DNA of 61,755 bases from Bacteroidales bacterium (GCA_020438105.1 JAGQVE010000003.1:119369-181123); one strand, 5' to 3'; positions 32,212 through 42,317 are shown, counted from the stretch's first letter. Program-made: numbers and translations. The notes: generated from the sequence alone by a model not told the origin.

Positions 32212-34014
32212 ATGACAGAAATTAGAAATATAGCCATCATCGCACACGTTGATCATGGCAAAACTACACTCGTTGACCGCATCCTTCATCAGGTTCGCCT
32301 TTTCAGGGATAATCAGGATATGGGCGAGCTTATCCTCGATAATAATGATTTGGAACGGGAGCGTGGAATTACCATCCTTTCCAAGAACGTCTCTGTAAGA
32401 TACAAAGACACCAAAATCAATATCATTGATACACCTGGCCACGCCGATTTTGGCGGTGAGGTTGAAAGGGTTTTGAATATGGCGGATGGCGTGCTGCTCG
32501 TGGTTGATGCTTTTGAAGGACCCATGCCACAAACGCGTTTTGTGTTGCAAAAAGCCATTGAACTCGATTTGAAACCGATCGTAGTGGTTAACAAAGTGGA
32601 TAAACCCAATTGTGATCCTATTTGGGCTCAGGATGCGGTGATGGAGCTTATGTTTAACCTGGATGCTTCCGAAGATCAACTCGATTTTCCAACGGTATTT
32701 GGATCAGCCAAAGCAGGCTGGATGGGCCCCGACTGGTCAGAGCCAACCCAGGACGTGAGTTATTTACTCGACCAGATACTGGAGCACATTCCTCCGGTAA
32801 AAGAAAATCCGGGAACCCTGCAGTTGCAGGTGTCATCCATTGATTATTCGAGCTATGTTGGCCGGATTGCAGTGGGAAGAGTTCATCGCGGAACAATCTC
32901 CTGGGGACAAAATGTATCCCTTGTGAAAAAGGATGGAAAAGCCATTAAAACCAAAGTGAAAGAGCTTTATACCTTTGAAGGACTGGGTAAAGAAAAAATT
33001 AAAACGCCAGTAACCAGTGGCGAACTGGTAGCTGTTTTAGGGATTGAAGGATTCGATATCGGGGATACCATTGCTGATTTTGAAAGCCCGGAAGGTTTGA
33101 AAAGTATCGCTATCGATGAGCCTACCATGAGTATGACCTTCACCATCAACAATTCCCCGTTTTTTGGTAAAGAAGGGCAATTTGTTACCTCCCGCCACCT
33201 GAAGGAAAGACTGCAGAAAGAAACCGAGAAAAATTTGGCATTACGTGTTGAAGAAACCGATTCAGCTGACATATTCAATGTGTTTGGCAGGGGGATTCTT
33301 CATTTATCTATTTTGATCGAAACCATGCGTCGTGAAGGTTATGAACTGCAACTTGGGCAGCCCCAGGTTATCGTAAAAGAAATTGATGGTAAAAAGCATG
33401 AGCCCATTGAATTACTTACGGTGAATGTTCCCGAGCCTTTAAGTGGTAAAGTTATCGAGCTGGTGAGCGCCCGTAAAGGTGAATTTTTAAATGTTGAAAG
33501 CAAATCCGACCGTGTAAACCTGGAATTCAACATTCCATCAAGGGGTTTGATTGGTTTGCGAAATAAGGTGCTCACAGCAACGGAAGGAGAAGCGATCATG
33601 GCGCACCGTTTTAAAGAGTATGCGCCCTGGCGCGGTGAGCTCCCTACCCGTAAAAATGGCTCGCTGGTTAGTATGGAAGGAGGAATGGCAGTGGCATATG
33701 CGCTGGATAAACTACAGGATCGGGGCCGCTTTTTTGTTGCCCCCGGCGAAGATGTTTATGAGGGAATGGTTGTGGGTGAAAATAGCAAAGAGGATGACCT
33801 TACCATCAATGTTTCAAAAACCAAAAAACTTTCCAATATGCGGGCCAGCGGTGCTGACGACAAGGTGAGAATAGCTCCGCCGGTGAGGTTTAGCCTGGAA
33901 GAAGCACTTGAGTACATCAAAAATGATGAATATCTTGAGGTGACGCCAAAGGCTTATCGTATGCGTAAAATTATTCTTAAGGATATCGACCGGAAGCGGG
34001 CTAATAAATCGTAA
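32212..34014 (+). CDS. typA: Ribosome-associated GTPase TypA/BipA
   Basis: A 600-residue translational GTPase. G1 is AHVDHGKTT, switch I holds RERGITI, G3 is DTPGH, G4 is NKVDKP and G5 GSAKAG. EF-G-like domains III and V and a C-terminal domain unique to BipA follow (GPLPTRKNGSLVSMEGG-like region, reading GELPTRKNGSLVSMEG here). The length matches the family. BipA binds 70S ribosomes and aids 50S assembly, especially under cold or stress. The start is fixed by the promoter box and by homology of MTEIRNIAIIAHVDHG. Confidence 0.97.
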   Translation: MTEIRNIAIIAHVDHGKTTLVDRILHQVRLFRDNQDMGELILDNNDLERERGITILSKNVSVRYKDTKINIIDTPGHADFGGEVERVLNMADGVLLVVDAFEGPMPQTRFVLQKAIELDLKPIVVVNKVDKPNCDPIWAQDAVMELMFNLDASEDQLDFPTVFGSAKAGWMGPDWSEPTQDVSYLLDQILEHIPPVKENPGTLQLQVSSIDYSSYVGRIAVGRVHRGTISWGQNVSLVKKDGKAIKTKVKELYTFEGLGKEKIKTPVTSGELVAVLGIEGFDIGDTIADFESPEGLKSIAIDEPTMSMTFTINNSPFFGKEGQFVTSRHLKERLQKETEKNLALRVEETDSADIFNVFGRGILHLSILIETMRREGYELQLGQPQVIVKEIDGKKHEPIELLTVNVPEPLSGKVIELVSARKGEFLNVESKSDRVNLEFNIPSRGLIGLRNKVLTATEGEAIMAHRFKEYAPWRGELPTRKNGSLVSMEGGMAVAYALDKLQDRGRFFVAPGEDVYEGMVVGENSKEDDLTINVSKTKKLSNMRASGADDKVRIAPPVRFSLEEALEYIKNDEYLEVTPKAYRMRKIILKDIDRKRANKS

Positions 34015-34109
34015 TCTTTGTTAAAAATGTGTTAATCTTCAATGGCTGCTTCAGCAATATGCCGGGGCAGTTGTTAATGTGTTGTTAATCTGAAACATAT
34101 TTTTTACAA

Positions 34110-36002
34110 ATGAAAATTAATCTACCTTTCGTGATCCTGATTTTTGCAGGGTTATTTTCTACCAATAATTTATTTTCTCAAGGCGTTCACGCACGCGAAG
34201 AATCAAAGTTAAACGAAGCCTTACAACAATATCCTCTGGATGGGGAGGGAATTGTTATTGCCATGATTGATCGTGGTTTGGACTATTTTCATCCTGATTT
34301 TCGGGATGAGAATGGCAACACCCGCTTACTCTATTATTACGATATGATCAACCAGGAAGGTGCCAACGATCCTGGCAACCCGTATGGCGTAGGTACCATT
34401 TTTACCGAAGAAGAGCTTAATAATTCCTTGCAATCCAACACTGTTCTGTCCACCGATCGGTATGGACATGGCACCGCTACAACCGGTATCGAATGTGGTA
34501 ACGGATCGGCTGTTTTGAGTGAGGATTTTAAAGGTGTGGCGCCCAAAGCAAGGATCATTGTTGTGAAGGCTGTGCAGGATTATTTTCCGCCCTTTAACGG
34601 CCAACCGGGGCAGGATCCTTTCTTTAATGCTGATTATGTAATGATCGCTTTGCAATTTGTTAGGGATAAACTTGATGAACTGGATATGCAAGGGGTGGCA
34701 TTGATGAACATCGGCTCTGTGGGTGGCCCTACAGATGGTACCAGCGAAATGAATCAGGCGATGGATCAGTTTGTAGATGCCGGTTACCCTTTGGTTTGTG
34801 GTGTTGGTGATGATGGAGGCAACGATAATCATGCCTCAGCAAATGTTGGAATGGGTGAAACGGTGGAGCTTCAGATCCAGAAAAGTGAAACAGGTAACCT
34901 GCGTTTTGACTTGTGGTACAGCGAAAACGACCGTTTTGAGATCAGCATCATCCGGCCGGATAATACCACCGAAGGACCCTTTGCAGCGCCGGCAACCGCC
35001 AATAGTGCGGATGACCATTTTCTCAGTGAAATCAATTATTATCATCGCGGCGCCAATGTCGAGTTTTTTGGTGCTACCTCCAACAGGCGTGAATTATTGA
35101 TTGATTTTACAGGCGCTACAGGTACCTATAAACTTCAAATTACAGGTACTACCATCGGAGATGATGGTTTGTTTCACGCAACTTTAAATCCCTCCAGGCA
35201 TGCTAACAATAATCGTTTTCTGAACTATGCTGTTAGTGGATACAACATCAATGATTATTCAGCTGCGTTCAAAGTGATTTCGCCCGGAGATTATGTGGTG
35301 AAGAATGACTGGATCGATACAGGCGGAAATCCGCAACAAATTACCGGTCAGGGTGATCCCGGTGAAATTTGGGTTGGATCCAGTGCCGGTCCTACCAATG
35401 ATGAGCGCCTGGGTACCGATTTCGTAGCCTGCGGTGAAGTGTTATACGGAGCTTACAGCCCTGATACATGGTATTCTCAATATCCGCATCTGCTTGTTCA
35501 GGGAGGTGAAGGTCATTATGGAATCCAGAATGCAGTAAGTGCAGCAGCACCCTTAACTACTGGGGTAATCGCATTAATGCTCCAAATGAATCCAAACCTA
35601 ACACCCCAACAAGTAAAAGAAATACTTCAAATGACTGCCCGCAGTGATGAGTTTACAGGCACGGTTCCCAATGCCCAGTGGGGTTACGGAAAACTGGATG
35701 TGCATGAAGCACTGAAGGAAGTTGAAAAGACGCTTGGAGTCACTAGTTTTTCAAGCCAAAACCGTTTTGTGAAAATTATGCCAAACCCCGTCCAAAATAC
35801 TTTATCAATATCTCTGGAAGAGCAAACTGGATCCGACTTCGGGGGTTTGCAAATATTTAATGTTTTTGGTAAGGAAGTTTATTCAATGAGGAATTTAGAA
35901 AACAAATCTGCCATTGATGTCTCTGGTTTGGCCCCCGGAGTTTATTTTGTTAAAATTGAAGGTGAAAACCAAAGTGCCACTGGCAAATTTTTAAAACAAT
36001 AA
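34110..36002 (+). CDS. Subtilisin-like (S8) serine peptidase with T9SS sorting domain
   Basis: A 630-residue exported protease with a signal peptide (residues 1-23). The S8 triad is D54 (VIAMIDRGLDY), H120 (YGHGTATTG) and S477 (NAVSAAAP in place of the usual GTSMAAP), with the oxyanion region around GDDGGNDN. About 110 residues (250-360) form a strand-rich insert. A type A sorting domain occupies about 552-630 (IMPNPVQNTLSISL to GKFLKQ), so it should be moved across the outer membrane by T9SS. It converges on the GT-C gene with a 5-base gap. Confidence 0.92.
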   Translation: MKINLPFVILIFAGLFSTNNLFSQGVHAREESKLNEALQQYPLDGEGIVIAMIDRGLDYFHPDFRDENGNTRLLYYYDMINQEGANDPGNPYGVGTIFTEEELNNSLQSNTVLSTDRYGHGTATTGIECGNGSAVLSEDFKGVAPKARIIVVKAVQDYFPPFNGQPGQDPFFNADYVMIALQFVRDKLDELDMQGVALMNIGSVGGPTDGTSEMNQAMDQFVDAGYPLVCGVGDDGGNDNHASANVGMGETVELQIQKSETGNLRFDLWYSENDRFEISIIRPDNTTEGPFAAPATANSADDHFLSEINYYHRGANVEFFGATSNRRELLIDFTGATGTYKLQITGTTIGDDGLFHATLNPSRHANNNRFLNYAVSGYNINDYSAAFKVISPGDYVVKNDWIDTGGNPQQITGQGDPGEIWVGSSAGPTNDERLGTDFVACGEVLYGAYSPDTWYSQYPHLLVQGGEGHYGIQNAVSAAAPLTTGVIALMLQMNPNLTPQQVKEILQMTARSDEFTGTVPNAQWGYGKLDVHEALKEVEKTLGVTSFSSQNRFVKIMPNPVQNTLSISLEEQTGSDFGGLQIFNVFGKEVYSMRNLENKSAIDVSGLAPGVYFVKIEGENQSATGKFLKQ

Positions 36003-36007
36003 TTGCA

Positions 36008-37309
36008 TCAGATTGGAATTCCCGGCACAAGAAATAAAGCCATGCCGATGAAATCGAGGTAAGTGCCATATCCCCAATCCTGATTCCACCAGGGATATTT
36101 AAAATTGAAGGACATAAATACACTGAGGTAAACAAGCAACCCCGCCAGGCTGTAAAAGGTGGTTTTCAAAAGGATGCCTGATCTGAGTATCCGGTCGGTT
36201 ATCCAGGCCATCGGAAAGGCCAGCACCGGATAAATATCTACAAATCCTCTGTGGCCGAAAGATGCTGCCAGGCTGGGAAGCCACCAGCTTGCATATAAGT
36301 AGGTCGTTGTTAGCAAGATGATCGATACTGCCCAGGGTGATCCCACTCGCTTTCGGAATTGATATACTACACCCGCAAAAGCAAGTAAAACAAGCGGAGA
36401 ATACAATAACCATCCACCATGCGGACCAAATAGAACCGTTTTGAATTGCGGGTTTTTCCAAAAGAAAAAACCTTCGGCTACATTGCTATAGTGGTAGGGA
36501 TTTACAAATATTTTTCCGGTTAATGCATGCCAGTAAAGCGATTGAGGGATATAAAAAATCACGATCGCCAGTGGGATTGAAATCAGCGGAACCCAATAAT
36601 TACTCAGGAAATGCAGGTTCTTCCTTAAATCCCTAAAACTGCTTACCCTGAAGAGTACAAGATAAATACCTATCAACAGGTGTGGAAGTCGGATCAGGGC
36701 TAAAATGCCCAATGCAACGGCCATAATGATGGCGGCTGTCCAGCCGGGCTGATCGTAATATTTATGAACCGAATATATAAAAAGGGAGATCAGGAAAAAG
36801 GCATAAACATGCGACATGCCCGGTTCGCGGTAAGTGTAGAAAACCAGGTTGGTGCCTAAAAATAGAATTCCCAGGGTTATGAGCGTCGTTTTTAAACTGA
36901 ACTTTCGTCGGAGTAACTTAAACAGCAATAGCAAACCAAGGTATGCGTAAAATACACCGCAAAGAATTACCCCCACGATATAAGCATTCAGTTTGCCATC
37001 ATTTGGCAGACCAAACAGTTTAGATACTAAATGTGATACAATATAAAAAGGTGACTGAAGTAAAGCTACTCCATAATTGTATTTGTTAAAAAAGCGACCA
37101 TCATCAAGCACAAAGCTAAAGGGTTGGTGAAAAATATCATTGTGAATGAAAACTGCTGTAAGGTACTGATTATAACCCTCCGCATCCGATGAAACCACGA
37201 TCGACAGGCCCTGATGATAGCGATGATATTTTACATAAGTAAAAAAAGAGACCACAATGATAAAAATGATCCCAGAAATAATCGCTTGTTTGATTGTGAT
37301 TGTCTTCAA
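36008..37309 (-). CDS. Multipass membrane protein, GT-C glycosyltransferase-like
   Basis: A 433-residue protein with about 10-11 hydrophobic helices. The first periplasmic loop begins after helix 1 with SSDAEGYNQYL, an acidic loop like that of GT-C enzymes (ArnT/PMT type), and GHRGFVDIYPVLAFP is another conserved-looking loop. Such enzymes move sugars from polyprenyl phosphates. I cannot name the family with certainty. It is downstream of the SGNH gene by 51 bases, on the same strand, suggesting a shared role in modifying a cell-envelope glycan. Confidence 0.65.
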   Translation of the reverse strand: MKTITIKQAIISGIIFIIVVSFFTYVKYHRYHQGLSIVVSSDAEGYNQYLTAVFIHNDIFHQPFSFVLDDGRFFNKYNYGVALLQSPFYIVSHLVSKLFGLPNDGKLNAYIVGVILCGVFYAYLGLLLLFKLLRRKFSLKTTLITLGILFLGTNLVFYTYREPGMSHVYAFFLISLFIYSVHKYYDQPGWTAAIIMAVALGILALIRLPHLLIGIYLVLFRVSSFRDLRKNLHFLSNYWVPLISIPLAIVIFYIPQSLYWHALTGKIFVNPYHYSNVAEGFFFWKNPQFKTVLFGPHGGWLLYSPLVLLAFAGVVYQFRKRVGSPWAVSIILLTTTYLYASWWLPSLAASFGHRGFVDIYPVLAFPMAWITDRILRSGILLKTTFYSLAGLLVYLSVFMSFNFKYPWWNQDWGYGTYLDFIGMALFLVPGIPI

Positions 37310-37360
37310 ATTCGTTTAACCTGAAATTGATCAGCCTTCAAAACTACAAAATTGCTGGGA

Positions 37361-38617
37361 TTAGTATTTGGCCAGGATTTTATCGGTTATTGCGTCTGCT
37401 ATTGTGAAATAGCCCAACTCATTAAAATGACAGCATTTATCGCTGTAAACGCTGCGTTTTTCATTCTTAAAAATGCCGGATAAATCTGTATAATTCACGC
37501 CATCGTTGAGCAGCTTTTCACCTCCTGTTCGCAGCAATGGATAACCTTTTTGCGCTGCGGTTTTGTAGGCAAACGGACCTGCCTCGAAAGCAATGTTCAG
37601 TTCTTCTTCTGTGAGAACTTTAGATCCTTCATCGTATTGATTGGGCTGAAGAAAATGGTAATAACGGAAATTTCCATCTTTTGCCAGGGCCGAAAGTTGT
37701 TTGGAGGTGTTAACCCAAAAATCGACCTGATCCTTTAAAAAAGTAATTGTATCAGGTACATCGTAAAACGGGCCGGTCGATTGGTAGTCACTTTCTTTAT
37801 TTTCGATGTTTCTGCGAAGCTCAGCTTCCACCTGTAATATTTTATTGTTTTTCTGTTGATCTGAAATTTTCCATAAAAACAAAACAAAGTTGCTTTGCCT
37901 GAAAATTGAGTTTGCAAGTCTCCTTCTTGAACTTTCTCTTTTTTCATGCAGTTCTGCTTGTTTTCCCATTTGCAAAATCACCCTTTGATCAAGTTTTTTC
38001 CGTGAATAGATATTCCAGTGGCGCGGATAACTCGGAAAGACTTTGAAAGGCAGATTGTCGCTCAATGGCAAAACAATTTCGTTAAAACCATCGAGATTGA
38101 TCACAATGTCATACTCAGCCCCCAGGGCCATCATGTAATTTACTGAAAGCAATTGCTGCGGTTGTTTAAATCCGCCAAGAGCAAGAGAAATGATATTCAC
38201 CTTTTTACCCGAAAATGCCTGATCTTTTTCAAGATTGTTCCTGATCCGATCAGCGGCAACCTGGTATAACTGTTTGGCTACCGAACCTCCGGTAATACAA
38301 ATATTAACAACATCGTCACCTTTTTTAAGTATTGGGTTTGGACCAAAAAAGCCAAGTTCGTTATATCCACTTCGGGGAACGCTTACATAACCCAGGTAAG
38401 GATGCAAGAGATGTTCGCCAAGATAACCCCCGTCATCATTGGCAAGCTGAATAGTGGAATCCTGATTTGTAACTGATTCAACAAGCAGTTCGCGTTTAAT
38501 TTCCCGCCGGGAGTATCCATCATGAATAAATACTTTACCAGCTAAAAAGGGAATGATTTCGAGGGTGGCTAAAATGATCAGAACTGTTACCAGTCCATTA
38601 ATGATTTGTTTTTTCAA
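37361..38617 (-). CDS. Membrane-anchored SGNH/GDSL hydrolase-like protein
   Basis: A 418-residue protein with one N-terminal transmembrane helix (about 7-28) and an SGNH-type fold. The nucleophile is probably S112 in ITGGSVA. Block III is probably NLDGFNE, and the C-terminal DxxH-like block is DKCCHFNELGY near residue 395. Members of the superfamily are esterases or acyltransferases acting on glycans and lipids; the AlgX/DltD-like anchored topology fits glycan acylation or deacylation. It sits before a GT-C-like membrane protein gene. The activity is inferred. Confidence 0.7.
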   Translation of the reverse strand: MKKQIINGLVTVLIILATLEIIPFLAGKVFIHDGYSRREIKRELLVESVTNQDSTIQLANDDGGYLGEHLLHPYLGYVSVPRSGYNELGFFGPNPILKKGDDVVNICITGGSVAKQLYQVAADRIRNNLEKDQAFSGKKVNIISLALGGFKQPQQLLSVNYMMALGAEYDIVINLDGFNEIVLPLSDNLPFKVFPSYPRHWNIYSRKKLDQRVILQMGKQAELHEKRESSRRRLANSIFRQSNFVLFLWKISDQQKNNKILQVEAELRRNIENKESDYQSTGPFYDVPDTITFLKDQVDFWVNTSKQLSALAKDGNFRYYHFLQPNQYDEGSKVLTEEELNIAFEAGPFAYKTAAQKGYPLLRTGGEKLLNDGVNYTDLSGIFKNEKRSVYSDKCCHFNELGYFTIADAITDKILAKY

Positions 38618-38704
38618 TCGCTTTGATTATAAAATTCGGAAATAAAAGTAAGTTATTCTCGGCAAACAGGGCAATTCTTATTTCTGATTTTGAATTTATG
38701 AATA

Positions 38705-38745
38705 TAAAAAAGCCCTCATCCGAAAGTGGGTGAGGGCTTTTTTTT
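38705..38745 (-). terminator. Rho-independent terminator (bidirectional) after the E1 fusion gene
   Basis: AAGCCCTCATCC (38710-38721) and GGGTGAGGGCTT (38728-38739) pair with one G-U, with A and T runs on both sides. Confidence 0.88.
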
Positions 38746-38759
38746 GGAAATTGTTATTT

Positions 38760-40802
38760 CTAGTAAGCCAGCATATCTTCTGCTGCTTTCTTAATCTTTT
38801 CAGCATTTGGCAGAATGGCCGCCTCCAGTATCCTGTTAAATCCAACAGGTGTAAAGGTGGAACCAACACGTTTAACTGGTGCATCCAGGTATTCAAAGGC
38901 TTCTTCCATGATAAGGCTTGCAACTTCACCTCCAAATCCACCAAAAACCTTATCCTCATGAACCACCAGCGCACGGTTTGTTTTCTGTACCGATTTCAAG
39001 ATCGCTTCCTTATCAAGGGGGATTAATGACCGTAAGTCGATCACTTCAATACTTGAACCTGATTCTTCTTCAATTTTAGTGGCAACTTCCAGACACATCG
39101 GGGTAGTATTTCCATAGGTAATAATGGTTAGATCGCTACCTTCCCGACGAATTCTTGCTTTCCCAAAGGGTACCTCAAAATCATCCGGAACCACGGTCAT
39201 TGACTTAGGGTCATTGTACAACGCTTTGGGTTCGAGGAACAAAGTGGGACCTTCGGAACGCATGCTGGTTCGTAGCAAACCTGCAGCATCATCAGCAAAT
39301 GAAGGGTAAACCACCCGGATGCCGGGGAATGTGGTCAGGGCGCCTTCGGTGCTTTGACTGTGATACAATCCGCCTCCGATATATCCTCCCGATGCCAGCC
39401 TGATGGTGATATTAGGAGAAAATTGACCATTGGTCCTCCAGTACTCATGCGTAAGCTCAACAAACTGCTCCATGGCGGGCCAGAAATAATCGGCAAACTC
39501 AGCACCTTCAATTACGAGACGGATCTTTTTATTGAAGCGGCTCATGCCGTTTGCAGTCCCAACAATAAAATCTTCAGCGATTGGCGCATTAAAAACGCGT
39601 TCAATCCCGAATTCCTGTTGCATCCCTTTTGTTACATTAAAAATGCCCCCTTTATCTTTATTGGCCACATCCTGTCCCCAGATATAGGTGTCAGGATTCC
39701 TTCTGAATTCGGCCTTTAAAGTTTCGTTCAGCGCTGTAATGAATTTTATTTTTTCGCCTTCTTCGTTGTGGGTTCCGTCAGGATATTTTTCAGGAACATA
39801 CGCATCCGGCAATACAAAATCAAAGATCGAATCGGCAGTTGGATTGGCAGCTTTTAAGCCCACTTTGTGAGCTGCCGATACCATAGCTTTTGCTTCTTCA
39901 TCAATGGCATCCAGTTCCTTTTCGGTAAAGCGCTTTGCGGCAAGTAATATCTTGCGATAACGAAGCAATGGATCAGCGGCCCGCACGCAATGTCTTTCGT
40001 TTTCATCACGGTAAAGGGCATGGTCATCAGAATTAGAGTGAGAGCCCATTCTAACTACGGTAGCATGTACGATAACCGGAATGTGGTTTTCTTCTGCGTA
40101 CTTTTTTGCTTCAAACATGGTGTTCATCGACTGGAAAACATCTTTTCCGTCGCAGCGCATGATCCTGAGATTTTTGAAACCACGGAAATTATCGGCAGCA
40201 CGCAGGTTAGCTGTTTGATCTTTTTTCGGAACAGAAATACCATAACGGTTATCCTGAAAAACAAAGATCACCGGGAGCTTTTCGTTACTTGCCCCGTTGA
40301 TTGCTTCGTAAACATATCCTTCTGAGGTGGACGATTCACCCTGCGAACTGATTGCAACACCTTTGGCATTGTATTTTTTGATTCCCCTGGCAACACCCAC
40401 AGCATGCAGGGTATGATTGCCGGTACATGAAGAAACGTTGTGAATATTCCATTCCGGTTTGGCAAAGTGGTTCGACATGTGCCGACCACCGCTGGCCACG
40501 TCGTCTGCTTTTGAAATACCGTTAAGGATGATTTCTTCTGCAGTTAATCCGGCTGAAATATTGGTAAGCATATCCCTGTAATAGGGGAAAAGATGGTCGG
40601 TTTTTTTATCAAAAACCTGCCCAATGGCCAGTTGAATGGCATCGTGCCCGGCATAAGGAGCATGATATGACCAACCAAGTGCTTGTTTCAAATAATTGGG
40701 AGCTTTATCATCGAGCATACGCCCCATCGACATCATTTGATACCAATTGCGAAGCGTTGCTTTGGGAGTTTTTTCAATCGTGAATTTTTTTGTAGCTGTC
40801 AT
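38760..40802 (-). CDS. 2-oxoacid dehydrogenase E1, alpha and beta subunits fused
   Basis: A 680-residue enzyme. Residues about 25-335 are the E1 alpha part, with a thiamine diphosphate-binding stretch GESSTSEGYVYEAINGASNE and the closing FVFQDNRYGI. Residues about 345-680 are the beta part, with ALNETLKAEFRRNPDTYIWGQDV at its start and GYIGGGLYHSQS. The alpha-beta fusion is typical of Bacteroidota branched-chain (2-oxoisovalerate) or pyruvate dehydrogenase E1. No E2 or E3 gene is in the window, so the substrate is unproved. Transcription starts from a TAATTTTG box and ends at a strong hairpin. Confidence 0.93.
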   Translation of the reverse strand: MTATKKFTIEKTPKATLRNWYQMMSMGRMLDDKAPNYLKQALGWSYHAPYAGHDAIQLAIGQVFDKKTDHLFPYYRDMLTNISAGLTAEEIILNGISKADDVASGGRHMSNHFAKPEWNIHNVSSCTGNHTLHAVGVARGIKKYNAKGVAISSQGESSTSEGYVYEAINGASNEKLPVIFVFQDNRYGISVPKKDQTANLRAADNFRGFKNLRIMRCDGKDVFQSMNTMFEAKKYAEENHIPVIVHATVVRMGSHSNSDDHALYRDENERHCVRAADPLLRYRKILLAAKRFTEKELDAIDEEAKAMVSAAHKVGLKAANPTADSIFDFVLPDAYVPEKYPDGTHNEEGEKIKFITALNETLKAEFRRNPDTYIWGQDVANKDKGGIFNVTKGMQQEFGIERVFNAPIAEDFIVGTANGMSRFNKKIRLVIEGAEFADYFWPAMEQFVELTHEYWRTNGQFSPNITIRLASGGYIGGGLYHSQSTEGALTTFPGIRVVYPSFADDAAGLLRTSMRSEGPTLFLEPKALYNDPKSMTVVPDDFEVPFGKARIRREGSDLTIITYGNTTPMCLEVATKIEEESGSSIEVIDLRSLIPLDKEAILKSVQKTNRALVVHEDKVFGGFGGEVASLIMEEAFEYLDAPVKRVGSTFTPVGFNRILEAAILPNAEKIKKAAEDMLAY

Positions 40803-40838
40803 GTTAATTACTTAAATTCCATACTCTTAAAATCGGCG

Positions 40839-40846
40839 CAAAATTA
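40839..40846 (-). promoter_or_regulatory. -7 promoter box (TAATTTTG) of the E1 fusion gene
   Basis: TAATTTTG followed by CGCC on the minus strand lies 36 bases upstream of the ATG at 40802. Confidence 0.6.
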
Positions 40847-40945
40847 ACACTTTTTTAGCTATCTAAACAGTTTCTAAATAAGAAATCGATAACCAGTGTT
40901 CAGGCAATAAACAGCTTTACCTGTAAAATGTTTAGATGAAAAGTT

Positions 40946-41743
40946 TCAGATATCCGTATCTGTCAGGGGATGATACAATTCCGGTCTGCGATCAAGGAGT
41001 GCGTGATTTCGGGGAGTGATCATTTTGTCGTTGGACAGGGATAAATCAATGTCGGTAATAAAAACAGCATCCTGATCTGCCGGGGCTGTGTAAAGCATTT
41101 TGCCCTTGGGATCGCTTACAAATGAACGGCCGCTGAAGGTTACTCCGGCCTCCGTTCCGTAACGATTGGCAGTTAATCCGTAAACCCGGTTCATCATGCA
41201 TTGAACCGGAACGGCTTGCTGGGCGTAAGGCAGCACCAGGTTTGAAGGGTGGCAAATGATCTCCGCTCCCCTTAAAGCCAGTATTCGCCATGCCTCCGGG
41301 AAAATCCAATCGAAACAAATGAGTATCCCGATTTTGGTGTTATTAATTTCAAAAACAGGAAACCCGGTATCCCCTTTTTCAAAAAAATCAAATTCATTCC
41401 AGAACAGATGTGTTTTGCGGTATTTGCCAATATAACCGGATGGGCCTACCAACACAGCAGTATTGTATAGTTTTTCTCCGGATCGTTCGTTCAATCCCGC
41501 AACTATGAACTGATTGTTTGCTACAGCCATTTTCAAAAGTAACTTTACATAGTTACTATCATCAATCGGTTCGGAAAGTGCAAGGGCTTGCGATTTACTG
41601 CTAAAGTTGTACCCTGAATTTGCCAGTTCAGGCAGTACAATCAAATCAGCATCAATTGCCTGCTTTAACAGCTCTTCTGTTTTTTGGTAATTTGATTCTA
41701 AATTTCCAAGTTCCGGTGCAAATTGAATGATTCCGGCTTTCAT
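40946..41743 (-). CDS. Nitrilase-superfamily amidohydrolase
   Basis: A 265-residue single-domain carbon-nitrogen hydrolase with the full triad E39 (LPELANSGY), K110 (YRKTHLFW) and C143 (LICFDWIFPE). It is cytoplasmic, without a signal. It resembles the branch containing omega-amidases and N-carbamoyl-putrescine-type amidases; the exact substrate cannot be read from the sequence. It is last in the dapD-GT9-tsaC-nitrilase operon (9-base gap after tsaC). The window holds a second, fused nitrilase at 9579. Confidence 0.9.
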   Translation of the reverse strand: MKAGIIQFAPELGNLESNYQKTEELLKQAIDADLIVLPELANSGYNFSSKSQALALSEPIDDSNYVKLLLKMAVANNQFIVAGLNERSGEKLYNTAVLVGPSGYIGKYRKTHLFWNEFDFFEKGDTGFPVFEINNTKIGILICFDWIFPEAWRILALRGAEIICHPSNLVLPYAQQAVPVQCMMNRVYGLTANRYGTEAGVTFSGRSFVSDPKGKMLYTAPADQDAVFITDIDLSLSNDKMITPRNHALLDRRPELYHPLTDTDI

Positions 41744-41752
41744 ATTAAAGGA

Positions 41753-42316
41753 TTATTCACGGATTATTTCAAATTCTCCATTGGGTTTTAATCGAATGAT
41801 GGTGGAAGCTTTGGCTTCTTTTAACGTAGTGCGGCCGGTTTCGGTAACGTAGCCTACCATTTTCAGCATGTCTTTTGAAATATCCTTGAACATAACAGGT
41901 GCGGGTTCACCGGAGAAATTGGCGGATGTAGAAACAATCGCTTTCCCGAATTTTTTGATCAGTTCGTGTGAAAAGCCCGATTTTACAACTCGGATGGCAA
42001 TACTACCATCGGCAGCCATAACGTTTTTTGCCAGATTTTTTGCCCCGGGATAGATCACAGTCGTTGGGAAATCAATACTATCCAGCAAATCCATGGTAAT
42101 GTCGGGTAGTTTGCTGACATATTCCGATATTTTTTCAATCCGGTCAACGAGAACAATGAAATTACTTTTCCCTTTGCGACTTTTGATATTGTAAATCTTC
42201 TGAGCGGCTTTAAAATTGGTTGCATCGCATCCTATTCCCCATATAGTGTCGCTGGGATAAATAATGGTTCCACCAGCTTTTAGTACTTCGATCGCCTTTT
42301 TGATATCTTCTTCCAT
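41753..42316 (-). CDS. tsaC: Threonylcarbamoyl-AMP synthase (Sua5/YciO/YrdC family)
   Basis: A 187-residue YrdC-domain protein: the N-terminal IIYPSDTIWGIGCDA, the nucleotide-binding KSRKGKSNFIVLV and the STSANFSGEPAP motif are intact. It makes threonylcarbamoyl-adenylate for the t6A modification of ANN-decoding tRNAs. The length is that of the short TsaC form without the Sua5 C-terminal domain. It begins one base after the GT9 stop, so it is translationally coupled. Confidence 0.93.
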   Translation of the reverse strand: MEEDIKKAIEVLKAGGTIIYPSDTIWGIGCDATNFKAAQKIYNIKSRKGKSNFIVLVDRIEKISEYVSKLPDITMDLLDSIDFPTTVIYPGAKNLAKNVMAADGSIAIRVVKSGFSHELIKKFGKAIVSTSANFSGEPAPVMFKDISKDMLKMVGYVTETGRTTLKEAKASTIIRLKPNGEFEIIRE

Positions 42317-42317
42317 A

